From Mangrovimonas cancribranchiae (GTDB lineage Bacteria; Bacteroidota; Bacteroidia; Flavobacteriales; Flavobacteriaceae): a stretch of DNA of 64,000 nucleotides. The position numbers were made by a program, and so were the translations under genes. Positions 35,477 through 44,082 of this stretch are shown piece after piece; position 1 is the stretch's first letter; every line of letters begins with the position of its first letter. The stretch lies in NCBI RefSeq assembly GCF_037126245.1, contig NZ_CP136925.1, positions 1,480,001 through 1,544,000 of the forward strand. Direction: 5' to 3'. The notes under the pieces were generated by a model that saw only the letters and a list, made by a program, of their open reading frames with translations, searched no databases and had not been told where the DNA came from.

Positions 35477-36765
35477 CATATTATTCCTTAAATAAACAAG
35501 CTCCAAAAACGAGCTTTAAAGACGCAGTAATAAAAGGGTTAGCACCAGATAAAGGTTTGTATTTCCCAGAGAGTATAACACCACTATCCCACTCTTTTTT
35601 TAAGAATATTGACTCCTTATCAAATTCAGAAATTGCTTTTGAAACCATAAAACAATTTACATCGCCAGATATTCCAAATGATGTTTTAAAGAATATTATT
35701 GACGACACGCTATCATTTAATTTTCCTATTGAAAAAATAACAGATACCGTTTCGAGTCTAGAGCTTTTTCACGGACCTACAATGGCATTTAAAGATGTTG
35801 GCGCAAGATTTATGGCAAGATGTTTAGGCTATTTTAATCAAGGAAACAATAATGAAGTTACTGTTTTAGTAGCCACTTCGGGCGATACTGGTGGCGCAGT
35901 TGCTAATGGTTTTTTAGGTGTTGAAGGTGTTAACGTGGTTATTCTATACCCTAGCGGAAAAGTAAGCGATATTCAAGAAAAGCAATTAACAACACTTAAA
36001 AAAAATATTAAAGCATTAGAAGTTGATGGCACATTTGATGATTGCCAAGCTATGGTAAAACGTGCTTTTTTAGATCAGTCCATCACTAGCAAAATGCAAC
36101 TCACCTCAGCAAACTCTATAAATGTAGCGCGTTGGTTACCACAAATGTTTTACTTTATGTTTGCTTATAAACAATTGCACAAAAAGTATAATAACCTTGT
36201 CTTTTCGGTGCCTAGTGGGAATTTTGGAAATATTTGTGCTGGTATGATGGCACAACGCTTAGGGTTCCCCATTAAACATTTTATAGCTGCTAATAATGCT
36301 AATAATATTGTCACGCAATATTTACATACGCAAAATTATACTCCAAAACCATCTATCCAAACAATTAGTAATGCTATGGATGTTGGAGACCCGAGCAATT
36401 TTGTACGTATTCAAGAATTACATAATAACAATTTTGAAATATTGTCTAAAAACCTTAGCGGTTATAGTTACTCTGATACAGAAACAATTAGTGCTATAAA
36501 CGAACTTTATAGTGATTACAATTATATTGCAGATCCACATGGTGCTGTTGGTTTTTTAGCTTGTAAAGATTATCTAAAACAGCACCCTAATAATCATTGT
36601 GTGTTTTTAGAAACAGCTCACCCAACTAAATTTTTAGATATTGTAGAAGATACTATTAAGGAAAACATCGAACTCCCTAAGCAAATTTTAAGCGTTATGG
36701 ACAAAGAAAAGCAAGCTGTTAAAATTTCAACTTACGAGCAATTAAAAGCTCTTCTTTTGAATTAA
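35473..36765 (+). CDS. thrC: Threonine synthase
   Basis: This 430-residue pyridoxal-phosphate enzyme turns O-phosphohomoserine into threonine. The N-terminus has GLAPDKGLYFPE, K107 in HGPTMAFKDVG is the Schiff-base lysine, ATSGDTGGAVA binds the phosphate of the cofactor, and VPSGNFGNI follows. This is the longer class typical of Bacteroidota and proteobacteria. The ATG overlaps the thrB stop codon (ATGA), the final step of the thrABC operon. Confidence 0.97.
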   Translation: MTYYSLNKQAPKTSFKDAVIKGLAPDKGLYFPESITPLSHSFFKNIDSLSNSEIAFETIKQFTSPDIPNDVLKNIIDDTLSFNFPIEKITDTVSSLELFHGPTMAFKDVGARFMARCLGYFNQGNNNEVTVLVATSGDTGGAVANGFLGVEGVNVVILYPSGKVSDIQEKQLTTLKKNIKALEVDGTFDDCQAMVKRAFLDQSITSKMQLTSANSINVARWLPQMFYFMFAYKQLHKKYNNLVFSVPSGNFGNICAGMMAQRLGFPIKHFIAANNANNIVTQYLHTQNYTPKPSIQTISNAMDVGDPSNFVRIQELHNNNFEILSKNLSGYSYSDTETISAINELYSDYNYIADPHGAVGFLACKDYLKQHPNNHCVFLETAHPTKFLDIVEDTIKENIELPKQILSVMDKEKQAVKISTYEQLKALLLN

Positions 36766-36770
36766 CTTTG
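36763..36770 (+). promoter_or_regulatory. -7 box just before the acetyltransferase gene
   Basis: TAACTTTG overlaps the thrC stop codon and ends 5 bases before the next ATG. If used, it would give a leaderless or nearly leaderless mRNA. No -33 element is clear. Confidence 0.3.
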
Positions 36771-36775
36771 CGGCT

Positions 36776-37294
36776 ATGGTTACCATAGAAAAAGCAACAA
36801 TAAAAGACGCTCAATTACTTTCAAAATTGGGCTCTAAAACATTTTTACAGTCTCATGGATATAGTGCTTCAAAACAAGATATTACACATTATGTAAGGTC
36901 ACATTTAAATACCGATAAATTTCTTTCGGAAATAAGTGATTATTCAAATCATTTCTGGGTATTATATTATAATAAACAGCCTATTGGATACTATAAAATA
37001 GTCCCTAATGCGTCACAAGAGAATATCTCACATAGTTATATTACTAAATTAGAACGCTTATATTTATTAGAAGAATTTCAGCAATTAAAATTAGGGCTAA
37101 AGTTCTTTAATCATGCTGTTAAAGAAACCAAACGTTTAAACCAAAATGGTCTCTGGTTATTTACTTGGGTTGAAAACCATAGAGCTATTGCCTTTTACAA
37201 AAAAGCTGGGTTTAAAATTGTTGGTGAATATTATTTTAAAATATCCAAAACACATAGCAACCCTAATCATCAAATGTTATTATTATTTGATTAA
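36776..37294 (+). CDS. GNAT-family N-acetyltransferase
   Basis: This 172-residue protein has the GNAT fold: the N-terminal strand-helix IEKATIKDAQLLSKLGSKTF, then the acetyl-CoA-binding region LERLYLLEEFQQLKLGLKFFNHAV (residues about 95-120, a variant of the Q/RxxGxG/A loop, here QQLKLG), then AIAFYKKAGFKIVGEYYF. It resembles RimI/SpeG-like enzymes; the substrate (an amine, amino acid or protein N-terminus) cannot be told. It starts 10 bases after thrC and may be read through from the thr operon, or from its own box. Confidence 0.88.
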   Translation: MVTIEKATIKDAQLLSKLGSKTFLQSHGYSASKQDITHYVRSHLNTDKFLSEISDYSNHFWVLYYNKQPIGYYKIVPNASQENISHSYITKLERLYLLEEFQQLKLGLKFFNHAVKETKRLNQNGLWLFTWVENHRAIAFYKKAGFKIVGEYYFKISKTHSNPNHQMLLLFD

Positions 37295-37308
37295 TGTAAC
37301 TTTAATGC

Positions 37309-38109
37309 ATGACAAAACAGCAACGTTATTTTATTGGTTTTATAAACACGCCTTTGCTTTGGAGCAACAATGTAATAGCTAATTTACAGCAATTTAAAAT
37401 TGCCACAACTCAAGTTCCTTTTCAAGAGAAAATAGAGAAAAACATACGGCTAGGAAAATGGGTTGAGCGATTAGTATCCCACCAACTAAAGCAAGATAAT
37501 TCGATAAAGATAATCGACGAAAATATTGTTATCTATCAAAATAAACGTACCATAGGCGAACTTGATTGTCTATTATTAAAAAACAACACGCCTTATCATG
37601 TGGAGATTGTTTATAAATTTTATCTGTACGACCCCACTATTAAAGCTGTTGAAATTAACCGTTGGATTGGTCCAAACAGGAACGATAGCTTTGTAGAAAA
37701 GCTCGAAAAGTTAAAAACAAAACAACTTCCTCTACTCTATAAAAATGAAACACAAAAGACTTTAAAACAGTTTGATTTAAATATAACTAAGATAAAACAA
37801 TGTGTACATTTTAAAGCTCAATTATTTATTCCATACCATATAAAAAATTATGACTTTAAACTCATAAATCCCAATAGTATTATGGGGTATTACTATACAT
37901 TTGAAGACATAAAAGCACTTCAAAACTGTAAGTTTTTTATCCCCAAGAAACTAGATTGGCTCTCTGAAATTGATATTCAAATTGATTGGTTAACGTTTTC
38001 AGAATGTAAACCTCAACTAAAATTGTTATTGGAGCAAAAACGTTCGCCTATGGTTTGGATTAAAAATTACAAAGGACAGACTCAAAAATGTTTTGTAGTT
38101 TGGTGGTAA
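37309..38109 (+). CDS. DUF1853 family protein
   Basis: A 266-residue protein of the DUF1853 family of unknown function. Characteristic are GKWVERLVSHQL, QNKRTIGELDCLL and YHVEIVYKFYLYDP, the last followed by a long alpha/beta body. The E-x9-D...E-x-K-like order (GELDCLL then VEIVYKF) resembles a PD-(D/E)xK nuclease core; that is a fold suggestion, not a proven activity. It begins 14 bases after the acetyltransferase gene on the same strand. No signal peptide is present. Confidence 0.82.
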   Translation: MTKQQRYFIGFINTPLLWSNNVIANLQQFKIATTQVPFQEKIEKNIRLGKWVERLVSHQLKQDNSIKIIDENIVIYQNKRTIGELDCLLLKNNTPYHVEIVYKFYLYDPTIKAVEINRWIGPNRNDSFVEKLEKLKTKQLPLLYKNETQKTLKQFDLNITKIKQCVHFKAQLFIPYHIKNYDFKLINPNSIMGYYYTFEDIKALQNCKFFIPKKLDWLSEIDIQIDWLTFSECKPQLKLLLEQKRSPMVWIKNYKGQTQKCFVVWW

Positions 38110-38214
38110 AACATTAACCACATAAAATAAAGTCAACTTATTAAACACTGTAAATTAACATTTATTTATGGTGGTTCTTAGCTATACTTTTAAAACTTTC
38201 CATATTATTTTAAT

Positions 38215-38222
38215 TACTTTTG
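38215..38222 (+). promoter_or_regulatory. -7 box of gcvT
   Basis: TACTTTTG matches TAnnTTTG, 21 bases before the gcvT ATG. The 134-base gap shows no glycine riboswitch motif. Confidence 0.5.
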
Positions 38223-38243
38223 CGCAACTAACATAACAATACA

Positions 38244-39314
38244 ATGAAAAACACAGCACTTACCGAAACACATATAGAATTAGGCGCTAAAATGGTGCCG
38301 TTTGCAGGATATAACATGCCAGTACAATACGAAGGTGTCAATATAGAACACGAAACCGTAAGACAATCGGTTGGCGTTTTTGATGTTTCCCATATGGGGG
38401 AATTCCTAATTGAAGGACCAAATGCATTAGCATTAATTCAAAAAACATGTAGTAACGATGCCTCAAAACTTACCATAGGCAAAGCACAATATAGTTGTAT
38501 GCCCAACGACGATGGCGGTATTGTAGACGATTTAATTATTTACCGCATAAAAGAAGAAACATATCTTTTAGTTGTTAACGCCAGTAATATTGAAAAGGAT
38601 TGGGATTGGTTGCAATCTAAAAACGATGTTAATGCCGAGATGAGAGATATTAGTGAAGACTATTCCTTACTTGCCATTCAAGGCCCAAAAGCTGTAGAGG
38701 CTATGCAAAGTTTAAGCTCACATGATTTATCCGATATTAAATTCTACAACTTTGTTGTTGGCGATTTTGCAGGAATAGAACACGTGATTATCTCTGCTAC
38801 TGGATATACCGGAAGCGGCGGTTTTGAAATTTACTGTAAAAACAGCGAAGTAAAACAAATTTGGGGTAAAGTTCTCGAAGCAGGTGCCAAGCCAATAGGT
38901 TTAGCAGCACGCGACACGCTACGTTTAGAAATGGGCTTTTGTCTTTACGGAAATGATATTGACGATACCACATCGCCTATAGAAGCTAAATTAGGATGGA
39001 TTACAAAATTCACCAAAGAATTCACTAATTCTAAAGCATTAGAGGAAGAAAAAAACCGCGGGTCAGAACGCAAGTTAATTGCTTTCGAACTTAACGAACG
39101 TGGTATTCCACGACAAGGCTACGATATTGTTAATAATGAAGGTGAAACTATAGGACAAGTAACCTCTGGAACCATGTCGCCAAGTTTAGGAAAAGGCATT
39201 GGTTTAGGCTATGTACCAACACCATTATCCAAAGTTGGCACCAACATAAATATACAAGTACGTAAAAAAGCTATTCCTGCAACTATTGTCAAGTTGCCCT
39301 TTTATAAAGGATAA
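38244..39314 (+). CDS. gcvT: Glycine cleavage system aminomethyltransferase (T protein)
   Basis: This 356-residue folate enzyme releases ammonia from the aminomethyl group on lipoylated H protein and forms 5,10-methylene-tetrahydrofolate. The family signatures are present: [35 protein letters not shown] and [12 protein letters not shown], with a C-terminal [20 protein letters not shown]. The other gcv genes are not adjacent. A reductase-like gene begins 19 bases downstream and is likely on the same transcript. Confidence 0.97.
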   Translation: MKNTALTETHIELGAKMVPFAGYNMPVQYEGVNIEHETVRQSVGVFDVSHMGEFLIEGPNALALIQKTCSNDASKLTIGKAQYSCMPNDDGGIVDDLIIYRIKEETYLLVVNASNIEKDWDWLQSKNDVNAEMRDISEDYSLLAIQGPKAVEAMQSLSSHDLSDIKFYNFVVGDFAGIEHVIISATGYTGSGGFEIYCKNSEVKQIWGKVLEAGAKPIGLAARDTLRLEMGFCLYGNDIDDTTSPIEAKLGWITKFTKEFTNSKALEEEKNRGSERKLIAFELNERGIPRQGYDIVNNEGETIGQVTSGTMSPSLGKGIGLGYVPTPLSKVGTNINIQVRKKAIPATIVKLPFYKG

Positions 39315-39333
39315 TAGCTTTGCAGAATGATTA

Positions 39334-40167
39334 ATGAAGGAGAGTAATAGCAAACATAGAATCTTAATATTAGGAGCAAGCGGTTTTTTAGGTCACGCCA
39401 TTTATAAAGAACTCTGCTCCTATTTTAATACGTTTGGCACTTACAGGATTTCCAATAAAGATTTTGAGAAAAATCAACATTTCTTTCCATATAATGTCGA
39501 AGAAGACGATGTTATAGAAATTATTAAAGCCACACAACCAACAATTATTATTTCTGCTTTACGTGGTGATTTTTCGGCTCAGGTTACAGCACATCGCCAT
39601 ATATTCGAGTATTTAAAATCGCATAAAACCATTAAGATTATTTTTCTATCATCGGCTAATGTGTTCGATGCTTACAGTCAGTTCCCTAGCTACGAAAACG
39701 ACAAAACATTAAGCCATAGTGTTTATGGGCATTTCAAAATAAAAATTGAAGACATGCTTATGCGCTTACCCAAAAAACAATATGTTATTGCAAGATTACC
39801 TATGGTTTTTGGGGCACAATCTCCTAGAGTTTTAGAAATAAAACAACTATTGACTGATAATGAGCCTATAGAAATTTTCCCCAACCTAGTCGTTAATGTT
39901 ACTAGCGATAGAAAAGTTACGCAACAAATACATTACATTATAAACCGAAATAAATCTGGAATCTATCACTTAGGCAGTGACGATTTAGTTCATCACAACG
40001 ATTTTATTAAAGATATTGTTAATGCTCTTGGTAACTATCATCCTACTTATAAACAAGTTTACACCACAAATGATGATAGGTTTCTAGCTGTTTTACCAAA
40101 GGATAATAAACTCCCTAAGCATCTATCTATTAAAAGTAAAGATGTCTTAAAAGAATTATCCCTATAA
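39334..40167 (+). CDS. NAD(P)-dependent epimerase/reductase of the SDR family
   Basis: This 277-residue protein is an extended short-chain dehydrogenase. The nucleotide-binding loop is LGASGFLG near residue 14. The active-site Tyr and Lys fall in SVYGHFKIK (Y-x3-K), and a Ser is in FLSSANVFDA. It most resembles RmlD-type dTDP-4-dehydrorhamnose reductases, which make sugar nucleotides, but no rml genes are nearby, so the substrate is open. It follows gcvT by 19 bases. Confidence 0.85.
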   Translation: MKESNSKHRILILGASGFLGHAIYKELCSYFNTFGTYRISNKDFEKNQHFFPYNVEEDDVIEIIKATQPTIIISALRGDFSAQVTAHRHIFEYLKSHKTIKIIFLSSANVFDAYSQFPSYENDKTLSHSVYGHFKIKIEDMLMRLPKKQYVIARLPMVFGAQSPRVLEIKQLLTDNEPIEIFPNLVVNVTSDRKVTQQIHYIINRNKSGIYHLGSDDLVHHNDFIKDIVNALGNYHPTYKQVYTTNDDRFLAVLPKDNKLPKHLSIKSKDVLKELSL

Positions 40168-40224
40168 TTGGCATAAAGTGTTTAAATAGTTACCTTTATT
40201 ATACTAATAAACAAACCCATTATT

Positions 40225-40515
40225 ATGTCAAAACTTTCCGAACAAGATATTGAAAAATACCTTTTGCGATTTCCTGATTGGACATACAGCAATAATGCTA
40301 TTCATGTAGAATTTGAATTCGACAATTTTAAAGATTGTTTTAGTGCCATGAGTCGTATTGCTTTTGAATGCGAAGCCCTAAACCATCATCCTAATTGGAC
40401 CAATATTTATAACACTTTAAGCATCTCATTATCTACACACGATGCTGGTGGCGTAACAAAAAAAGACTTTAAATTAGCCGAAGCTATAGAAACCATTGTT
40501 GAAGTACAAGAATAA
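40225..40515 (+). CDS. phhB: 4a-hydroxytetrahydrobiopterin dehydratase
   Basis: This 96-residue protein is a pterin-4a-carbinolamine dehydratase. The conserved HHPNW and STHDAGGVTKKD motifs are in place, with the His pair and the Asp of HDAGG as active residues. It regenerates quinonoid dihydrobiopterin for aromatic amino-acid hydroxylases. Whether phenylalanine hydroxylase is present cannot be seen here. It is a single gene, 57 bases after the SDR gene. Confidence 0.95.
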   Translation: MSKLSEQDIEKYLLRFPDWTYSNNAIHVEFEFDNFKDCFSAMSRIAFECEALNHHPNWTNIYNTLSISLSTHDAGGVTKKDFKLAEAIETIVEVQE

Positions 40516-40541
40516 CAATTTTTTCTACACAGCATTTTTAG

Positions 40542-40549
40542 TAAATTTG
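40542..40549 (+). promoter_or_regulatory. -7 box of the yebC gene
   Basis: TAAATTTG matches TAnnTTTG, 30 bases before the ATG. The expected -33 position is only a T-run. Confidence 0.4.
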
Positions 40550-40579
40550 GAAAAACTAAAAACATAATTAAAATAACAT

Positions 40580-41326
40580 ATGGGAAGAGCGTTTGAATTT
40601 CGCAAAGCAAGAAAAATGAAGCGTTGGGCAGCAATGAGCAAAGCCTTTACACGCATTGGTAAAGATATTGTAATGGCTGTTAAAGAAGGCGGTCCAGACC
40701 CAGACACCAATGCCCGCTTAAGAGCCGTTATTCAAAATGCGAAATCGGTTAACATGCCTAAAGACAATATCGAACGTGCCATAAAACGTGCTAGCGATAA
40801 AAGTCAAGGCGACTATAAAGAAGTTCTTTTTGAAGGTTACGCACCCCATGGCATTGCTATTTTAGTAGAAACAGCTACCGACAATAACACAAGAACTGTT
40901 GCCAACATAAGAAGCTACTTTAATAAATGTGATGGTAGTTTAGGCACCTCTGGATCGGTCTCGTTTATGTTTGATCATACCTGTAACTTTAAAGTTAAAG
41001 GCGAAAACTTAGATTTAGAAGAACTTGAACTTGAGCTGATTGACTTTGGTGTTGAAGAAATTTTTGAAGATACCGATGAAGATGAAGATGGCAACGAAAT
41101 AAACAGCGTAATGATTTACGCCCCTTTTGAAAGCTTTGGTAAAATACAAGCATATTTAGAAGAAAATAATATTGAAATATTGTCTTCTGGTTTTGAACGT
41201 ATTCCGCAGGTTACTAAAAAATTAACAGCAGAACAGGCTGAAGACGTTGAAAAACTTTTAGAAAAGATTGAAGAAGATGACGATGTACAAAACGTATATC
41301 ATACTATGGAAGAAACCACAGACTAG
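40580..41326 (+). CDS. yebC: YebC/PmpR family regulator (TACO1-like)
   Basis: This 248-residue protein belongs to the YebC/TACO1 family. It has the characteristic core NARLRAVIQNAKSVNMPKDNIERAIKRA, YAPHGIAILVE and GSVSFMF. The family acts as a transcription regulator and/or a factor helping ribosomes through proline stretches. The N-terminus starts GRAFEFRKARKMKRWAAMSK, slightly different from the usual AGHSKW but typical for Bacteroidota. The C-terminus is acidic. A strong terminator follows. Confidence 0.95.
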   Translation: MGRAFEFRKARKMKRWAAMSKAFTRIGKDIVMAVKEGGPDPDTNARLRAVIQNAKSVNMPKDNIERAIKRASDKSQGDYKEVLFEGYAPHGIAILVETATDNNTRTVANIRSYFNKCDGSLGTSGSVSFMFDHTCNFKVKGENLDLEELELELIDFGVEEIFEDTDEDEDGNEINSVMIYAPFESFGKIQAYLEENNIEILSSGFERIPQVTKKLTAEQAEDVEKLLEKIEEDDDVQNVYHTMEETTD

Positions 41327-41356
41327 CATTTCGTTAAAACTGTGATAAAAATATAG

Positions 41357-41385
41357 AGGCTACAATTTTTTGTAGCCTTTTTTTA
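41357..41385 (+). terminator. Terminator of yebC
   Basis: AGGCTACAA (41357-41365) and TTGTAGCCT (41370-41378) form a 9-bp stem with a 4-base loop, followed by a run of seven T. Confidence 0.9.
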
Positions 41386-41400
41386 TTTATTTTTAGTGAT

Positions 41401-41862
41401 ATGGAAAACACCATCGATGCGTTTTATAAAGCGTTTAATAACCTAGATGCCGAAACCATGGTAAGTTATTATCATGACGATGTTATTTTTAAAGATCCTG
41501 CTTTTGGCACTTTAAAAGGACATCAAGCAAAAAACATGTGGCGTATGTTATGCCAGTCGCAACAAGGACAAAACTTTAAAATAACCGCTTATAACATTAC
41601 AAATAACTCTGCTACTTGGGAAGCTTTTTATACATTCAGCAAAACAAAACGAAAAATACACAATACCGTTAATGCCAAATTTGTATTTAAAGATGGCAAA
41701 ATAATTGCACATACCGATACATTTAACCTTTATAAATGGTCAAAACAAGCACTAGGTTTTAAAGGGATTTTAATTGGTTGGACGCCTTATTTTAAAGCCC
41801 AATTACAACAACAAACCAATAAACTATTACATCAATTTCAACAAAAACAAAAGTTAAACTAG
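41401..41862 (+). CDS. SnoaL/NTF2-like protein
   Basis: This 153-residue protein has the nuclear transport factor 2-like cone fold: helices at the N-terminus (IDAFYKAFNNLDAETMVSYY, then DDVIFKDPAFGTLKG) and a curved sheet (ATWEAFYTFSKTKRK, NTVNAKFVFKDGKI). The family includes ketosteroid-isomerase-like enzymes and ligand binders; the exact role is unknown. No signal peptide is present. It begins 75 bases after yebC, behind the terminator. Confidence 0.85.
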   Translation: MENTIDAFYKAFNNLDAETMVSYYHDDVIFKDPAFGTLKGHQAKNMWRMLCQSQQGQNFKITAYNITNNSATWEAFYTFSKTKRKIHNTVNAKFVFKDGKIIAHTDTFNLYKWSKQALGFKGILIGWTPYFKAQLQQQTNKLLHQFQQKQKLN

Positions 41863-41916
41863 TTAACAACCTCGTAACAAAACCTACTATAAATCGTCTT
41901 AAATAAAAACCATCTT

Positions 41917-43395
41917 ATGACATTCTTAAAACACACCTTCTCGCTTTTAGCCTTCTTATGTTCAATCTTTAGTTTTGCCCAAGAAATATCTGGGAAAGTT
42001 TTAAGCGACTCCAAAGAACCAATTCCTTTTGCAACTGTTCAAATTGGTGATGGTTATGGTGTAATTACTAATGAAGAAGGAAATTTCTCTATTAATAAAA
42101 CTAATTTTAAAGAGACAGATTCTGTAAAAATTTCTTGCTTAGGCTATGAAAAACTAGGTATGTTAGTGAAAGACTTCTCATCTTCAAATTACACTTTAAA
42201 AGAACAAGTTAACGAATTAAGCGAAGTATATTTAACAAACCGAAACTTAAGTGTCGATTCTATTATGTACTATGTTAACCAAAACATCTCTAAAAACTAC
42301 AACACAAGTCAGGTAGATTATAATATTTTTAGTCGTAGAACCGAGTTTATTCAAGGTAAAAATATTGATTTCGAGATAGACAAATCTACAGGGTTTTCTA
42401 GAAAACAACTAAAAAATATTAATAAAGATATTAATACCTTAGAAACCACCTTACTTAATAACCGCTCTAAACAATATACCGACTTGATTGCCAACTTAAA
42501 AATTAAAGACAATAACAACTCTAAACTTAAAATTGATAAAGCGGTTAGATTTCTAGATGAAAGAAACGACCAGTCGCTTGAAAAACTAGCTGAAAGAGGG
42601 AAAGATCTCGTCTCTAATCATTTAGATAAAAACAAAATTTACACCGTAAAATCTGGCTGGTTTAAACTCTCTGACTCAGTATCTTTAAAAGAACAAGAGC
42701 AAGGCAACAAAATGGAAGACACCATTAATTCGGTTGGTTTGTTAAAAAACCTAATGCTAGAAAAAATAAATAATCATGCCATTTCTAAATCTAGTATGTT
42801 AGATTTTATTTATGAAACTAGGAAATATGAATATGAACTAGCCGACATAACCTTTTTAGATAACGAAATGGTTTATATTATTACGTTTAAACCCAAAAGA
42901 AGTTCTGTAGATTACGAAGGAACCATGTATATTTCTAATGAGAGTTTTGCTGTTTTAAGAGCCGATTACAAGTTTTATAAAGGGCGCGTTGGTGAGAAAT
43001 TTAATTTAAGACTGCTGTTAGGTATAAAATACGTTGAAAATGGTAAAAACGGAGCTGTTATGTTTAAAAAAGCAGAAGATGGCTATTATTACCCAAGATA
43101 TATTAGCGAACATATAGACCGTTACTTTTATGTAAACCGTCCGTTTAAGTTTATAGAAAATGACGACAGAGGTAATAAATTTGCTTTCGACTTTAATGTT
43201 GAAGGTACTTTTAAAGAAAAAACCGAGTTGCTATTTATTTCGCAAAAAACATTATCAAATACTGAATACGAAAGCTTAAAAGAAGTAAAAAAAGTAGACT
43301 ACAAAACAGAAAAACGTTACAGCTCTGAAATATGGAAAGATTACGATGTAATAGAGCCATTACAAGAAATGAAAAGTTTTGATGTAGAAGAATAA
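41917..43395 (+). CDS. Carboxypeptidase-regulatory-like outer-surface protein
   Basis: This 492-residue protein has a signal peptide (residues 1-21, ending SFAQ) and then a CarboxypepD_reg-like beta-sandwich (EISGKVLSDSKEPIPFATVQ to about residue 95). This domain also begins many Bacteroidota TonB-dependent receptors and DUF5686 proteins. The remainder, with residues 260-430 rich in beta strands, has no catalytic motif I recognise, and no plug or 22-stranded barrel is present, so it is not a receptor. It is probably exported to the periplasm or outer membrane. Function unknown. Confidence 0.82.
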   Translation: MTFLKHTFSLLAFLCSIFSFAQEISGKVLSDSKEPIPFATVQIGDGYGVITNEEGNFSINKTNFKETDSVKISCLGYEKLGMLVKDFSSSNYTLKEQVNELSEVYLTNRNLSVDSIMYYVNQNISKNYNTSQVDYNIFSRRTEFIQGKNIDFEIDKSTGFSRKQLKNINKDINTLETTLLNNRSKQYTDLIANLKIKDNNNSKLKIDKAVRFLDERNDQSLEKLAERGKDLVSNHLDKNKIYTVKSGWFKLSDSVSLKEQEQGNKMEDTINSVGLLKNLMLEKINNHAISKSSMLDFIYETRKYEYELADITFLDNEMVYIITFKPKRSSVDYEGTMYISNESFAVLRADYKFYKGRVGEKFNLRLLLGIKYVENGKNGAVMFKKAEDGYYYPRYISEHIDRYFYVNRPFKFIENDDRGNKFAFDFNVEGTFKEKTELLFISQKTLSNTEYESLKEVKKVDYKTEKRYSSEIWKDYDVIEPLQEMKSFDVEE

Positions 43396-43531
43396 AAGAA
43401 ACTACCTTAAGTTTAGACAGCTTCTTTTATTATTATAAGTTAGCGAATGTTTCTTTTTAGGGACAAATACATTGTTTACTTTATGTTTCATTCACCTGTT
43501 TATTAATAAGTTGCAAAACTCATGCCAAGAA

Positions 43532-44080
43532 TTAAGAATATTTAGCACATTTGCCTTTTACGCCTTCAAAAAACTGGTGCATAAAAGCAAAATCGGCATC
43601 AATATTGTTTGTTGGGTAAAATGGTTCTGAAATATGGTTTTGCTTGTGTTTAAAATCTAATGTAAACATAATTATTGGCACATTAGCCGATTTAGCAATG
43701 TAGTAAAATCCTGTTTTCCACTTAGCGACTTTTTTTCTTGTGCCTTCTGGTGCTAAAGCCAGTCTGAACTCGTCTTTTCCGTTAAAAAGCTTAGCAATAG
43801 CTTCAACTTTATTTTGCCCTGAAGTTCTATCTAACGGACTACCACCTACACGTTTTAAGTACCAACCTAAAGGTCCAATAAATAATTCGCGTTTAGCTAT
43901 AAAACTAACTTTTATAGCGACAATTTTTCTTAAAAGAATTCCAATATAAAAGTCGTGCCAACTAGTATGAGGAACAGCTATTAAAACGGCTTTTTTAACT
44001 GTATCCTTAGAAAAATTAGTGTTTCCAGTAATTTTCCAACCTAAGAGTTTAAAATAAATAAATTTAGCTAACCAACGCAT
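43532..44080 (-). CDS. 1-acyl-sn-glycerol-3-phosphate acyltransferase-like protein
   Basis: This 182-residue acyltransferase has the PlsC signature H38-x4-D43 (PHTSWHDFY) and APEGTRKKV further on (EGTR motif), with the GGSPLDR region between. Members transfer fatty acyl groups to phospholipid or lipid A-like acceptors. It is short compared with typical PlsC (about 240), as in lysophospholipid acyltransferases of this genus group. It begins 2 bases after the dehydrogenase gene's stop and is the fourth gene of the kdsB cluster, which suggests a lipid or LPS role. Confidence 0.88.
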   Translation of the reverse strand: MRWLAKFIYFKLLGWKITGNTNFSKDTVKKAVLIAVPHTSWHDFYIGILLRKIVAIKVSFIAKRELFIGPLGWYLKRVGGSPLDRTSGQNKVEAIAKLFNGKDEFRLALAPEGTRKKVAKWKTGFYYIAKSANVPIIMFTLDFKHKQNHISEPFYPTNNIDADFAFMHQFFEGVKGKCAKYS

Positions 44081-44082
44081 CT

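Noticed and set aside
38110-38243. Glycine riboswitch upstream of gcvT
   Set aside because: No tandem aptamer-like conserved cores; the gap is only 134 bases, AT-rich, with a plain -7 box.
43396-43531. Hairpin AAAAGAA...TTCTTTT after the surface-protein gene as a terminator
   Set aside because: The arms are interrupted and far apart, with no clear T-run; too weak to list.
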